From Gordonibacter faecis (GTDB lineage: Bacteria > Actinomycetota > Coriobacteriia > Coriobacteriales > Eggerthellaceae): a DNA stretch of 15,962 nt. Each line of letters starts with the position of its first letter. The stretch's first letter is position 1. The notes beneath the pieces were generated by a model, which ran no database searches, was not told the origin of the DNA, and was given only the letters and a program-made list of their open reading frames with translations. The stretch spans positions 1-15,962 of the forward strand of contig NZ_JASJEU010000011.1 in NCBI RefSeq assembly GCF_030077735.1, given 5' to 3'. This document shows positions 8,065-15,654 of the stretch, piece after piece. The translations under genes were made by a program, and so were the position numbers.

Positions 8065-9006
8065 ATGACGAACGAAGTGGCGCGCATTATTGGCGCAACG
8101 CCGCTGGTGAAGCTGGAGGCGCTCTCGCGCGAGACGGGTATGGAAGTGTTCGCGAAGTTCGAGGCGGCGAACCCGGGCGGGTCCATCAAAGATCGCGCGG
8201 CGCTGAGCATGGTGAACGAGGCGGAAGCGCGCGGCGACATTGCGCCCGGCCGCACCACCATCGTAGAGCCGACCAGCGGAAACACCGGCATCGCGCTGGC
8301 GATGATAGGCGCGGCGCGCGGGTATGAGGTGGTTATTGTCATGCCGGACACCATGAGCCGCGAGCGCCGCATGCTCATGACCGCCTACGGCGCGCGGCTG
8401 GAGTTGACGCCCGGCGCGGCGGGTATGGCCGGTGCCGTGGAGCGCGCCGAAGAGATAGCGCGCGAAACGCCCGGCGCGTGGGTGGCGGGCCAGTTCACGA
8501 ACCCGGACAACCCGCTTGCGCACGAGCGCACCACGGGCCCGGAAATCGTAGAGCAGCTGGGCGGCTGCTTCCCTGACTTCGTGGTGACGGGCGCGGGCAC
8601 GGGTGGCACCATCTCCGGCGTGGCGCACTACCTGCGTGCGCAGGGGGCACCGACGCGTTTCTTCGCCGTGGAGCCCATGGAAAGCCAGCTCATCGCCCAG
8701 GCGCTGGCGGGGGAGAAGTTGAAACCGGCGCCGCACGGCATCCAGGGTATCGGGGCGAACTTCGTGCCTGACACGCTGGATTTGTCGGTGTTGGAGGGAA
8801 CCGTGCCGGTGGCTACCGCCGACGCGTTGGATGCGGCGCGGAATTTGGCCGAGCAGGAAGGGCTGCTGGCGGGCATTTCGTCCGGTGCGAATGCGGCCGC
8901 CATCGCCCGCTTTGCTTTGGAGCATCCCGAGGCGAAGGGGGATGTGGTGGTGACGTTTGTGGTGGACACGGGCGAGCGCTACTTGTCCACGCCGCTGTTT
9001 GAGTAG
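8065..9006 (+). CDS. cysK: cysteine synthase (O-acetylserine sulfhydrylase)
   Basis: The 313-residue protein makes L-cysteine and acetate from O-acetylserine and sulfide, using pyridoxal phosphate in the cytoplasm. The PLP lysine is K42 in NPGGSIKDR. TSGNTG (70-75) binds the substrate carboxylate, GTGGT (178-182) holds the PLP phosphate, and SSGAN (272-276) contacts the PLP ring nitrogen. The length is normal for CysK. ATG 8065 follows AAGGAG (8053-8058) at six bases, which fixes the start. It probably shares an mRNA with the c-di-GMP gene upstream. No T-box or other cysteine-responsive leader fits in the short gap. A related fold-type II enzyme, such as cystathionine beta-synthase without its regulatory domain, is the main alternative but less likely given IIGATPLVKL at the N-terminus. 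Confidence 0.92.
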   Translation: MTNEVARIIGATPLVKLEALSRETGMEVFAKFEAANPGGSIKDRAALSMVNEAEARGDIAPGRTTIVEPTSGNTGIALAMIGAARGYEVVIVMPDTMSRERRMLMTAYGARLELTPGAAGMAGAVERAEEIARETPGAWVAGQFTNPDNPLAHERTTGPEIVEQLGGCFPDFVVTGAGTGGTISGVAHYLRAQGAPTRFFAVEPMESQLIAQALAGEKLKPAPHGIQGIGANFVPDTLDLSVLEGTVPVATADALDAARNLAEQEGLLAGISSGANAAAIARFALEHPEAKGDVVVTFVVDTGERYLSTPLFE

Positions 9007-9027
9007 GACAGCGCGCGGCGGTTGCAG

Positions 9028-9049
9028 GAAGCGCGATGGAAGCGCGATG
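9028..9049 (+). repeat. 11-base tandem duplication before tilS
   Basis: GAAGCGCGATG occurs twice back to back (9028-9038 and 9039-9049). The first copy supplies an in-frame ATG at 9036 that could be mistaken for the tilS start; the second copy's ATG is out of frame. Confidence 0.9.
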
Positions 9050-9071
9050 GAGTACAGGGAAGGAGTTGGCC

Positions 9072-10190
9072 ATGGATACGGAGACGCTGGTTGAGCGCGC
9101 CGCGGTGGTGCTGGCGGAGCGGGACTTGGCGGATGGCGAAACGCCGGCGCTGCTGATGGTGTCGGGCGGATCGGACTCCACGGCGCTTGCCTATGTGGCT
9201 GCTGAACTGCATGAACGCGGCGATTTGGGGCCGCTTGCGCTGCTGCACGTGAACCACCAGCTGCGCGGGCGCGACGCCGACGACGACGCGCGGTTCGTGG
9301 CGCAGCTTGCTGAGCTTTTGGGCATCCCCCTGTTCTCTTGCGAAGTGGACGTGGGCCGCGAGGCCGAGCGCACGGGCGAGAACGTGGAGGCCGTTGCGCG
9401 TCGCGAGCGCTACCTGGCAGCGAACGAGGCGCTGGAAAGCCTCTGCCGGCACGCCGCCGCGCCGCTTTCCGACGGGCGCATCCTCACGGCGCACACGCTC
9501 GATGACAGGGTGGAAAGTTTCTACATGCGTTCCATCGTGGGCACGGGGCCGGGGGGCTTTCGCTCCATGCGCTATCGCAACGGGCCGGTGGTGCGACCGC
9601 TCATGGATGAAAGCCGCGCGAGCCTGCGCGCCTACCTGGAGGAACGCCGTGAGGCGGGACTTCCCGTGGCGCTGGATGACGAGGGGTGTCTCTGGCGCGA
9701 GGACGCGACGAACGCCCACACCGATCGCTTCCGCGCCTACGTGCGCCACGAGATTGTGCCGCGTGTAAAGGAGCGCAACCCGCAGCTGTTGGATGTGCTG
9801 CGCCGCACCATGAACCTTATCGCGGATGAGGATGACCTGCTGGAAGACATGACCGACGAGGCAACGGCCCAGCACGTACAGTGGCTTGAGGAAGAGGACG
9901 CGGGCGTGTTCGATCCCACGGGCGGCTTTTTGCTGGCTCCTGAGCTGGGCGGCGTGCCGCGTCCCTTACAGCGCCGGGTGGTAGTGCGCGTACTCGGCCA
10001 GATGCTGGGCGCCGAGGCGCGTGTGGAAACGTCAACGGTGGAAGCCGTACTGGCCGCTTTCGACGAGCAGGGCGCACCGCGCGGCGGCTACGTGGCGAAC
10101 GTCCAGGGAGACGTGGCCGTCAGCGCCAATAAGCGCGGCGTGCGCGTGGAACCCATGGCTGCCTTCCGCGCCCGCCGCAAGCGCGGCTAG
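9072..10190 (+). CDS. tilS: tRNA(Ile)-lysidine synthetase-like protein
   Basis: The 372-residue protein belongs to the PP-loop ATPases. SGGSDST (from S31) is the ATP pyrophosphatase loop. HTLDDRVES (D144, D145, E148) matches the TilS HxxDDxxET block, and GTGPGGFRSM with VVRPLMDESR and WREDATN follow in TilS order. TilS joins lysine to C34 of the AUA-reading tRNA(Ile), which is essential for decoding AUA. ATG 9072 is chosen because GGGAAGGAG lies seven bases before it; ATG 9036 lacks a site. Several family residues are altered (DDRVES for DDQAET, and RFRAYVRHE where RNxIRHE is usual), so it is a divergent TilS. It is not followed by hpt and ftsH, as tilS is in many bacteria. The downstream hairpin ends this transcript. 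Confidence 0.82.
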   Translation: MDTETLVERAAVVLAERDLADGETPALLMVSGGSDSTALAYVAAELHERGDLGPLALLHVNHQLRGRDADDDARFVAQLAELLGIPLFSCEVDVGREAERTGENVEAVARRERYLAANEALESLCRHAAAPLSDGRILTAHTLDDRVESFYMRSIVGTGPGGFRSMRYRNGPVVRPLMDESRASLRAYLEERREAGLPVALDDEGCLWREDATNAHTDRFRAYVRHEIVPRVKERNPQLLDVLRRTMNLIADEDDLLEDMTDEATAQHVQWLEEEDAGVFDPTGGFLLAPELGGVPRPLQRRVVVRVLGQMLGAEARVETSTVEAVLAAFDEQGAPRGGYVANVQGDVAVSANKRGVRVEPMAAFRARRKRG

Positions 10191-10229
10191 GCGGGCACGA
10201 TTCGCAGGGCGCGGAAGGCAGACGGCGAA

Positions 10230-10262
10230 ACGCGAGGGCCGCACCCACGGCAGCCCTCGCGT
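10230..10262. terminator. bidirectional hairpin terminator between convergent transcripts
   Basis: ACGCGAGGGC (10230-10239) and GCCCTCGCGT (10253-10262) form a perfect 10-base-pair stem with a 13-base loop. It lies between the tilS stop at 10190 and the stop of the last ABC gene at 10288. On the - strand the stem is followed by TTCG; on the + strand the tail is only weakly T-rich. Position and stem strength support termination in both directions. Confidence 0.75.
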
Positions 10263-10287
10263 CATCTCAACTTTCGCGCCGCGTAAG

Positions 10288-11520
10288 TTACGCCCGGCCC
10301 GTTGCCGCCGCGGCGTTGCCGCCCGCTTCGGCACTCTGCACGCGGATGCGGCCCACCACCAGCGCCACCGCAAAGATGGCAACTGTGAACAGCAGCAGCA
10401 CGCCCATGTTCCCCAGAATTGGTGCCAGCGTCTCGGGCGTGAGAACTTGCAGTTCAGACGCCTGTTGCAGCGCGTTCGTGTACCAGAAGGCGGGCGAGAA
10501 GTGGGCGATTGCCTGCACGGCCGGATCCAGCAGATCGAAGGCAATCCACACGCCGCCCAAGAACGACACCACCATGCCCGTGATGTTGCCGATGGCGTTG
10601 CTGGCAAGTTCACTCACGCCCAGCTGGCCCAGCAAGTAGCCAATAGCCAGCGGCACCGTGGCAAACACGTACGCCAGCACCAGCATGAAGGCCAGCCCCA
10701 CACCGCTGATCTGCGACGCAGCCTCGGCGAACACAATAAGCCCCACGCCGACGGTCCACAGCCACACGCCGGTCATCACCACGAGCGACGCGGCGGCCAC
10801 CTGCAAGTTGTACTTGAGTGACGGCACCGGCGACACTAGGTTGCGGCGCTTCAGGTCGGTGCGGTTCACCGTGCTCATCAGCAGTCCCACGCACACAATG
10901 ATGGTGGCGAACAGCGTGTAGGTTCCCCAGTCCAGGTAGAACACGAAGCGCTGCGCCTCGCTCGTGCCGCCGCCCAGCTGCACGGCTTCCACCGGGGCCG
11001 ATTCCGCCATCACGCTACCAACGTGGGCCACCACGTCGGCCTGTGAAGCGTCGGGAGAAAGCCCGGCGAACGCCCGCGCAATGCCCAGGTACTCGTTGAC
11101 CTCCTGGTCCATGAGGCTGCCCTCAAGCGAGTAGTAGCTGTACACGGTTTCCAGCTCCGGCGCGGTGCCGCCGGTGCGCGCCGCGTCCACGAGTTCTTCC
11201 CCAAAGCCTTCTGGCACTATGAGAATGTAGGAACTCTGCCCCTTGGCCACGGCGTCTTGGAGGGCAATCTGGGTGTCTTCCAAAGGTACCTCGATACCGC
11301 GTTCGCCCAGATAGGCGGTCAGTCCTTGCGACAGGTCACTGCCGTCGCGGTCGATCACGGAAAACTTCGTTTGAAACTGCGTAAACTGCGCGTCCTCGCC
11401 TTCGCCAAACGGAAGGCTGCTTGCCATGAGGACGCCCATCATGCTGAGAAGCACGGTATAAACCAGCAGGTAAATGGGGTGGCGAAAGATGGTTTTGACG
11501 GCTGCCTTAAAGACTTGCAT
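10288..11520 (-). CDS. ABC-2 type permease, second subunit (LnrN-like position)
   Basis: The 410-residue membrane protein has one N-terminal segment (IYLLVYTVLLSMMGVLMAS) and then a large extracytoplasmic domain to about residue 210. At least five further membrane segments follow, beginning with YTLFATIIVCVGLLM. This is the ABC2_membrane_3 layout used by drug and lipid exporters. Its ATG at 11520 lies inside the end of the upstream permease gene, a 14-base overlap, with AGGAGG within that gene's last codons, so translation is probably coupled. It should pair with the other permease as a heterodimer driven by the ATPase encoded first in the operon. The exported substrate cannot be told from sequence; antimicrobial lipids or peptides are the usual suspects for this layout. 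Confidence 0.88.
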   Translation of the reverse strand: MQVFKAAVKTIFRHPIYLLVYTVLLSMMGVLMASSLPFGEGEDAQFTQFQTKFSVIDRDGSDLSQGLTAYLGERGIEVPLEDTQIALQDAVAKGQSSYILIVPEGFGEELVDAARTGGTAPELETVYSYYSLEGSLMDQEVNEYLGIARAFAGLSPDASQADVVAHVGSVMAESAPVEAVQLGGGTSEAQRFVFYLDWGTYTLFATIIVCVGLLMSTVNRTDLKRRNLVSPVPSLKYNLQVAAASLVVMTGVWLWTVGVGLIVFAEAASQISGVGLAFMLVLAYVFATVPLAIGYLLGQLGVSELASNAIGNITGMVVSFLGGVWIAFDLLDPAVQAIAHFSPAFWYTNALQQASELQVLTPETLAPILGNMGVLLLFTVAIFAVALVVGRIRVQSAEAGGNAAAATGRA

Positions 11521-12727
11521 AGCGCTGCCTCCTGATAAAGAGCGACGAAATGGCGAACAGAACGAGCGCCATGGCCAGCAGTACCAGCACGTGCTCGATA
11601 GTGCGCTGATAGGTGTCGTAATACATGATGCTGTAGAACGTCTGCGAGATTTGCACGGCCGGATTCACGAACTGCAGCGCGGGTGCGGCGGCGTTTATCG
11701 TGTCGGCCATTTTCATGACGGGCGAGCCGTACAGCCCGGAGAACAGCGAGGCGATGCACACTATGCCGCTGAGCAGGCCGCCTTTAATGCCGTCATCAAT
11801 GCGGGCAATGGATCCCAGTAGCGTGCCAAACGCGGTTGCCACCAGGGCGGATACGCCCAGCACTACGATGCACGCCACATCGCGCCCGCCGAAGTCGACA
11901 CCGGCCACCAGGCGAATGTAGGCGTACGCCACCACGAGGCAGGCGAACGACAGCACCCAGCTTGCGCCCAGCGTGGCGGCAAGCGTCTTCGCGCGACTGA
12001 CGGCACCTAGGGCCCGTCGCGCGCCGAGTGCGCTCAGGTTCGGCTGCGTGCGGCAGATGGCCACCATGCCCACCTGGCCGCCGAACAGCGCCGCCATAGC
12101 CAACAGGGCGAAGTAGAAGCGCACGGATTCTTTCGGCGGGTTCTGCGTGATGTCGATCTTCTCGGTGAGATCCTGTACCTCAAGGAGTTGCGCGACGGCT
12201 GCCGGGTCGGAAAGCGCGGCGGGGTTCTCCTGTGCCACGTCCTTGATGAGGGCGGTGCTGCGCAGGTAGTTGTCGACGATCACCTTCAGAATGGACTGGT
12301 TAGCGCTGTCGATGGACTCGGGCGCGGCACCCCCGCGCACGTGCACGCTGGGCTCGCCGCTGGCGCTTACCATCAGGTAGCCAATCACGCTCTCGTTCAG
12401 GCCGCCGTTTGCGGTTGAGCCGCCGGTGGCGGTGGTGCGCATGAGGTCGATGGCCTCGTCTTCGCTGGTCACACGCACGATGTCGAGCATCTGGTTCTCG
12501 CCCGGCTCCGCGAGCGCGTCCACCATGTCGGCGAATCCCGGTGCGTCGTCGTAGTGCGCGTCGGTTACCACGGCCGTGCGAATGGGCTCGAACTGCCCCG
12601 CATCGTCGAGGTTTGAAAACATGAAAATGAACATCGTTGACAGAATGAGCGGAAAGGCAAGCACCCAAATAAAGATAGCCTTCTCCCGCGCCAGCGTCAG
12701 CAGTGCCCCTTTGAACACGTTGAACAT
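11507..12727 (-). CDS. ABC-2 type permease, first subunit (LnrM-like position)
   Basis: The 406-residue protein has an N-terminal membrane segment (IFIWVLAFPLILSTMFIFMF), an extracytoplasmic domain of about 190 residues, and a C-terminal membrane bundle. The bundle begins near FYFALLAMAALFGGQVGMVA and ends with LVLLAMALVLFAISSLFI. Its ATG at 12727 is preceded by AGGGGGAT, which overlaps the region of the ATPase stop codon (12737-12739). The gap is only nine bases, so the genes form one operon. It is the partner of the second permease, with which it shares topology and length; they look like an old duplication that has diverged strongly. The extracytoplasmic domain may bind the substrate or sense it. 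Confidence 0.88.
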   Translation of the reverse strand: MFNVFKGALLTLAREKAIFIWVLAFPLILSTMFIFMFSNLDDAGQFEPIRTAVVTDAHYDDAPGFADMVDALAEPGENQMLDIVRVTSEDEAIDLMRTTATGGSTANGGLNESVIGYLMVSASGEPSVHVRGGAAPESIDSANQSILKVIVDNYLRSTALIKDVAQENPAALSDPAAVAQLLEVQDLTEKIDITQNPPKESVRFYFALLAMAALFGGQVGMVAICRTQPNLSALGARRALGAVSRAKTLAATLGASWVLSFACLVVAYAYIRLVAGVDFGGRDVACIVVLGVSALVATAFGTLLGSIARIDDGIKGGLLSGIVCIASLFSGLYGSPVMKMADTINAAAPALQFVNPAVQISQTFYSIMYYDTYQRTIEHVLVLLAMALVLFAISSLFIRRQRYASL

Positions 12728-12736
12728 AAGATCCCC

Positions 12737-13672
12737 CTAGTCGCGCAACTCGGTGCCGGTGATTTCCAGGAACACGTCGTTTAAGGTGGGCGGTTCGGCG
12801 TAGATGCGGCCGAAGGTGGCGCCGGCGGCTTGCAGCACGGTCAGTACCTCGCTCAGGTTGTGCGTGCCGTTTGCGCAGGCCAACTCCAGGGTGCCGTCGC
12901 GGTAGAGGGCGCGCGTCACGTGCGGCAGCGCCTCAAGGCGCGCGAAGGCGGCGTCGGCGAGTTCCGGCACGTCAATCTGAATTTTCTCGCCGGTGCCAAT
13001 CATGGCCTTCAGTTCGGCGTTGGTGCCGGTGGCCAGTGCGCGCCCATGATCCATAATCATGATGCGCGTGCAAATTTCCTCCACCTCTTCCATGTAGTGG
13101 CTCGTGTACACCACGGTGGACCCGGCGCGGTTCATGGCCTGGATGCCTTCCAGGATGGCGTTTCTGCTTTGCGGGTCCACGGCCACGGTGGGTTCGTCGA
13201 AAAACACCAGTTCAGGCTTGTGCGCGATGCCGCACGCAATGTTCAGGCGGCGCAGCAGGCCGCCGGAGAGCTTGCGCGGGCGGAACTTCTCGTAGCCTTC
13301 CAGTCCCACGAACGCGATGGCTTCGTCCACCAGATTGCGGCGGCGGGCGCGGTCGCTCACGTACAGCGCGCAGAAGTAATCGATGTTTTCGCGCACGTTC
13401 ATTTCCTCGAACACGGCCACGTTCTGCGGCACAATGCCAATGCGGCGCTTCAGGTCGTAACGCGACGGGCGCATGGGCTCGCCGAACAGTTCGATGGTGC
13501 CCTTGTCGAACGTGAGCAGCTGCAGGATGCAGTTGATGGCCGTAGTTTTGCCCGAGCCGTTCGGCCCCAACAGGCCGAAGATTTCGCCCGGCTCAATGTG
13601 CAGGCTGAAGTGGTCGAGCGCCGGCACGTCGCCGTAGCGCTTCACCAGGTTGTCAACAGCCACGATGTCCAT
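12737..13672 (-). CDS. ABC transporter ATP-binding protein (DrrA/LnrL type)
   Basis: This 311-residue cytoplasmic ATPase powers the two permeases encoded next. Walker A is GPNGSGKTT (G36-T44), the Q-loop is Q83, the signature is LSGG (135-138), Walker B is LVFFDEP (D159, E160) and the switch histidine is H192 in TSHYMEE. The signature reads LSGGLLRRL rather than LSGGQ, which is tolerated in DrrA-type exporters. Residues after about 215 form the extra C-terminal domain seen in this group, ending in PTLNDVFLEITG, a typical family ending. ATG 13672 follows AGGAGG in the - strand leader. It is the first gene of a three-gene operon that faces away from a two-component system, the usual control for such exporters. 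Confidence 0.94.
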   Translation of the reverse strand: MDIVAVDNLVKRYGDVPALDHFSLHIEPGEIFGLLGPNGSGKTTAINCILQLLTFDKGTIELFGEPMRPSRYDLKRRIGIVPQNVAVFEEMNVRENIDYFCALYVSDRARRRNLVDEAIAFVGLEGYEKFRPRKLSGGLLRRLNIACGIAHKPELVFFDEPTVAVDPQSRNAILEGIQAMNRAGSTVVYTSHYMEEVEEICTRIMIMDHGRALATGTNAELKAMIGTGEKIQIDVPELADAAFARLEALPHVTRALYRDGTLELACANGTHNLSEVLTVLQAAGATFGRIYAEPPTLNDVFLEITGTELRD

Positions 13673-13690
13673 GGTTCCTCCTTGTGGTTT

Positions 13691-13722
13691 CGCCGGGCGA
13701 GTAGTGGGTGGTCTGCCCGGCG
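13691..13722 (-). promoter_or_regulatory. leader hairpin before the ABC operon
   Basis: CGCCGGGC and GCCCGGCG (13691-13698 and 13715-13722) form a perfect 8-base-pair stem with a 16-base loop. It ends about ten bases before the AGGAGG of the ATPase gene when read on the - strand. It could affect mRNA stability or access to the ribosome binding site, or be an operator. No U-run follows, so it is not an ordinary terminator. Confidence 0.5.
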
Positions 13723-13797
13723 TTTCGTCGTGGTTCTATGGTGCCCCACCTGGGACGGGTGCGGAAGTGTCCGGCGTCATTGGTTTGTTGCTGCGCC

Positions 13798-13811
13798 GTG
13801 ACATTTGTCAC
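13798..13811. promoter_or_regulatory. perfect dyad, candidate operator shared by the divergent genes
   Basis: GTGACA-TT-TGTCAC has six-base arms and a two-base centre. It lies in the only gap between the ABC operon and the kinase gene, about 81 bases upstream of the predicted kinase start point and 126 bases before the ATPase ATG. NarL/LuxR-type regulators usually bind such inverted repeats, so the response regulator encoded nearby is the natural candidate; that link is inference. Confidence 0.55.
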
Positions 13812-13873
13812 AAACGCGGGTGACGGGATGCACAAAGGCCGGCTGCCTCGCCTCGCGTGCGCGCGCGGGCGGC

Positions 13874-13879
13874 TATACT
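13874..13879 (+). promoter_or_regulatory. -10 box of a probable leaderless promoter for the histidine kinase
   Basis: TATACT ends six bases before ATG 13886, which would place the transcription start on or next to the A of the start codon. No Shine-Dalgarno sequence lies before that ATG, which agrees with leaderless translation, common in Actinobacteria. No -35 box is obvious at the right distance, as expected for an activator-dependent or extended -10 promoter. Confidence 0.6.
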
Positions 13880-13885
13880 GGTGGC

Positions 13886-14995
13886 ATGGAACGCGTTATC
13901 GATCAAACTATTCTTGCAGCGCTGTGCTTGCTACTGTTGCCGCTTGCGACGTTTTCGGGCGCGCATGTGGCGGCGCTTCTGGCTGCTGTTGTGATTGTGT
14001 GCTGCTTTGACCTGCGGCCGGAGAGTCGTTTGCGCTTTGTGGTAGCGGGCGCCTATCTGGTGGCGGCGCTGGTGTCGCCCGCGTTTGTGTTGTTTCTGCC
14101 ACTGGCGGCCTATGTGCTGTTCGGGGAGCGTTTGGTGCTTGTGCGCTTCGTGTGGCTGGTGCCGCTGGTGGTGGCCGCACGCCTGCTTAACCCGCTCTTG
14201 CTAGGCGGGTTGGTGGCGCTCTGCGGCGTTGCGTGTCTCATGGCGTGGCGCACGCAGTGGGCGGAAGCGGAGCGCGCGGGCTATCGGGCGCTGCGCGATG
14301 AGCTGCAAGAACAATCGCTGTCGCTCACGGAGAAGAACCGCGATCTTCTGGCCGCGCAGGATTATGAGGTACGCCTGGCCACGCTAGCCGAGCGTGCTCG
14401 CATTGCACGCGAAATTCACGACAACGTGGGGCACTTGCTCACGCGCTCTGTGTTGCAGGTGGAGGCGCTGCAGGTGGTGCACGCGAATGATGAGCGTGTG
14501 CAGGAGGAACTGGCTGCGGTGGGGGAGACGCTGCACGAGGCCATGGACACCGTGCGCAAGAGCGTGCATGACTTACACGACGACGCGTTCGATTTGCGCA
14601 CGCGCCTTGAGGGCGTGATTGGCGCGTGCGGTTTGCCCGACGTGCGGCTGGCGTATGACGCGCAGAGTGTGCCCGTGCCGGTGGCGTATTGCCTGGTGGC
14701 GCTTGTGCGCGAGGCGCTTTCCAACGTCGCGCGCCACAGCGATGCCACGCGGGTGGACGTGTCGCTGATTGAATACCCCGCGCTCTACCAGCTTATCGTG
14801 CAGGATAACGGCACGGGGGAAGGTGGCGCGGCGGCTGCGGTGGCCGACGGAGCGCGCGGCGGTCAGCCCGCGCATGGCCTGGGGTTGAAGTCGATGGACG
14901 AGCGCGTGAGCGCCCTCGGCGGCCGCTTGCGCGCCGAGTACCAGGCGGGCAAGGGCTTCCGCGTGTTCGCCAGCATTCCGAAGGAGCAAGTATGA
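13886..14995 (+). CDS. membrane sensor histidine kinase, DesK/LiaS/LnrJ type (HisKA_3)
   Basis: From ATG 13886 this is 369 residues. About the first 125 residues are strongly hydrophobic and could form five or six membrane segments with very short loops, so it probably senses the membrane itself rather than a soluble ligand. A linker helix leads to the HisKA_3 dimerisation domain, with the phosphorylated H178 in REIHDNVGH. The HATPase_c domain has the N box (EALSNVARH, N280), the G1 box (QDNGTG, D307) and GLGLKSMDER. An earlier in-frame ATG at 13805 would add 27 residues without hydrophobic character and has no ribosome binding site; the TATACT box makes 13886 the better choice. The stop codon overlaps the next ATG (ATGA), so kinase and regulator are translationally coupled. 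It probably controls the divergent ABC operon. Confidence 0.92.
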   Translation: MERVIDQTILAALCLLLLPLATFSGAHVAALLAAVVIVCCFDLRPESRLRFVVAGAYLVAALVSPAFVLFLPLAAYVLFGERLVLVRFVWLVPLVVAARLLNPLLLGGLVALCGVACLMAWRTQWAEAERAGYRALRDELQEQSLSLTEKNRDLLAAQDYEVRLATLAERARIAREIHDNVGHLLTRSVLQVEALQVVHANDERVQEELAAVGETLHEAMDTVRKSVHDLHDDAFDLRTRLEGVIGACGLPDVRLAYDAQSVPVPVAYCLVALVREALSNVARHSDATRVDVSLIEYPALYQLIVQDNGTGEGGAAAAVADGARGGQPAHGLGLKSMDERVSALGGRLRAEYQAGKGFRVFASIPKEQV

Positions 14996-15654
14996 TTCAG
15001 ACGATCATCGTTGACGACGACCCGTTCGTGCGCCTGTCGCTGCAAACCATTCTTGAGGCGCAGGACGACATCGCCGTGGTGGCGCTCGGCGGCACGGGGG
15101 AGGAAGCGGTGGCGCTGTTTGAGGAACATGCGCCTGACGTGCTGCTCATGGACATTCAGATGCCAGGCATGGGTGGGCTCGACGCGGCCGAGCGCATTCT
15201 GGCCGCGCACCCCGACGCGCGCGTGGTGTTTCTCACCACGTTTTCTGACGACGAGTACATTGTGCGTGCGCTGCGCTTGGGGGCGAAGGGGTATCTCATC
15301 AAGCAGGAGGTGGCCACCATTGCGCCCGCGTTGCGCACGGTTATGGCTGGTCAGAGTGTGCTTGGTGGGGAAGTGCTGGGGCGCGTGGATGCGCTCATGC
15401 GCAAGGAGGGGGCGGCGAGCGCGGCTTCCTCCGCTGCTCCGACGGCGGGGGAGAGTGGCGGCGCTCATGAGAGCCTGACCGAGCGCGAGCGCGCCGTGGT
15501 TGAACTGGTTGCCGAAGGCCTCGACAACCGCGAGATAGCCGCCGAGTTGTTCCTCAGCGAAGGCACCGTACGCAACCACATTAGCGCCATCCTACAGAAA
15601 CTAGACTTAAAGAATCGCACCCAGCTAGCGATCAGCTACTACCGCGAGCGGTAA
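14992..15654 (+). CDS. NarL/LuxR-family response regulator
   Basis: The 220-residue protein has a receiver domain (1 to about 120) with the acidic triad D8-D9, phosphoacceptor D54 in LLMDIQMPG, switch T82 and K104 in GYLIKQE. An alanine- and glycine-rich linker follows, then a LuxR-type helix-turn-helix (about 160-215) with LTERERAVVELVAEG, NREIAAELF and SEGTVRNHISAIL. It should be phosphorylated by the kinase encoded just before it and then bind DNA as a dimer. AAGGAG precedes ATG 14992, which overlaps the kinase stop codon. The dyad at 13798-13811 is the best visible target, making activation of the ABC genes and perhaps of its own operon likely. No convincing rho-independent terminator follows directly. 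Confidence 0.95.
   Translation: MIQTIIVDDDPFVRLSLQTILEAQDDIAVVALGGTGEEAVALFEEHAPDVLLMDIQMPGMGGLDAAERILAAHPDARVVFLTTFSDDEYIVRALRLGAKGYLIKQEVATIAPALRTVMAGQSVLGGEVLGRVDALMRKEGAASAASSAAPTAGESGGAHESLTERERAVVELVAEGLDNREIAAELFLSEGTVRNHISAILQKLDLKNRTQLAISYYRER

Noticed and set aside
8038..8066. Promoter for cysK from TTGAAA and TACTAAT
   Set aside because: The would-be -10 overlaps the start codon and a good ribosome binding site lies in the spacer, so the gene is better explained as part of the upstream transcript.
12830..13801. 323-residue open frame on the + strand opposite the ABC ATPase
   Set aside because: The - strand has all ABC ATPase motifs. The + frame has no ribosome binding site and has shadow-type composition.
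13805..13885. Longer start for the histidine kinase at ATG 13805
   Set aside because: The added 27 residues are not hydrophobic and resemble nothing, there is no ribosome binding site, and the TATACT box would lie inside the coding region.
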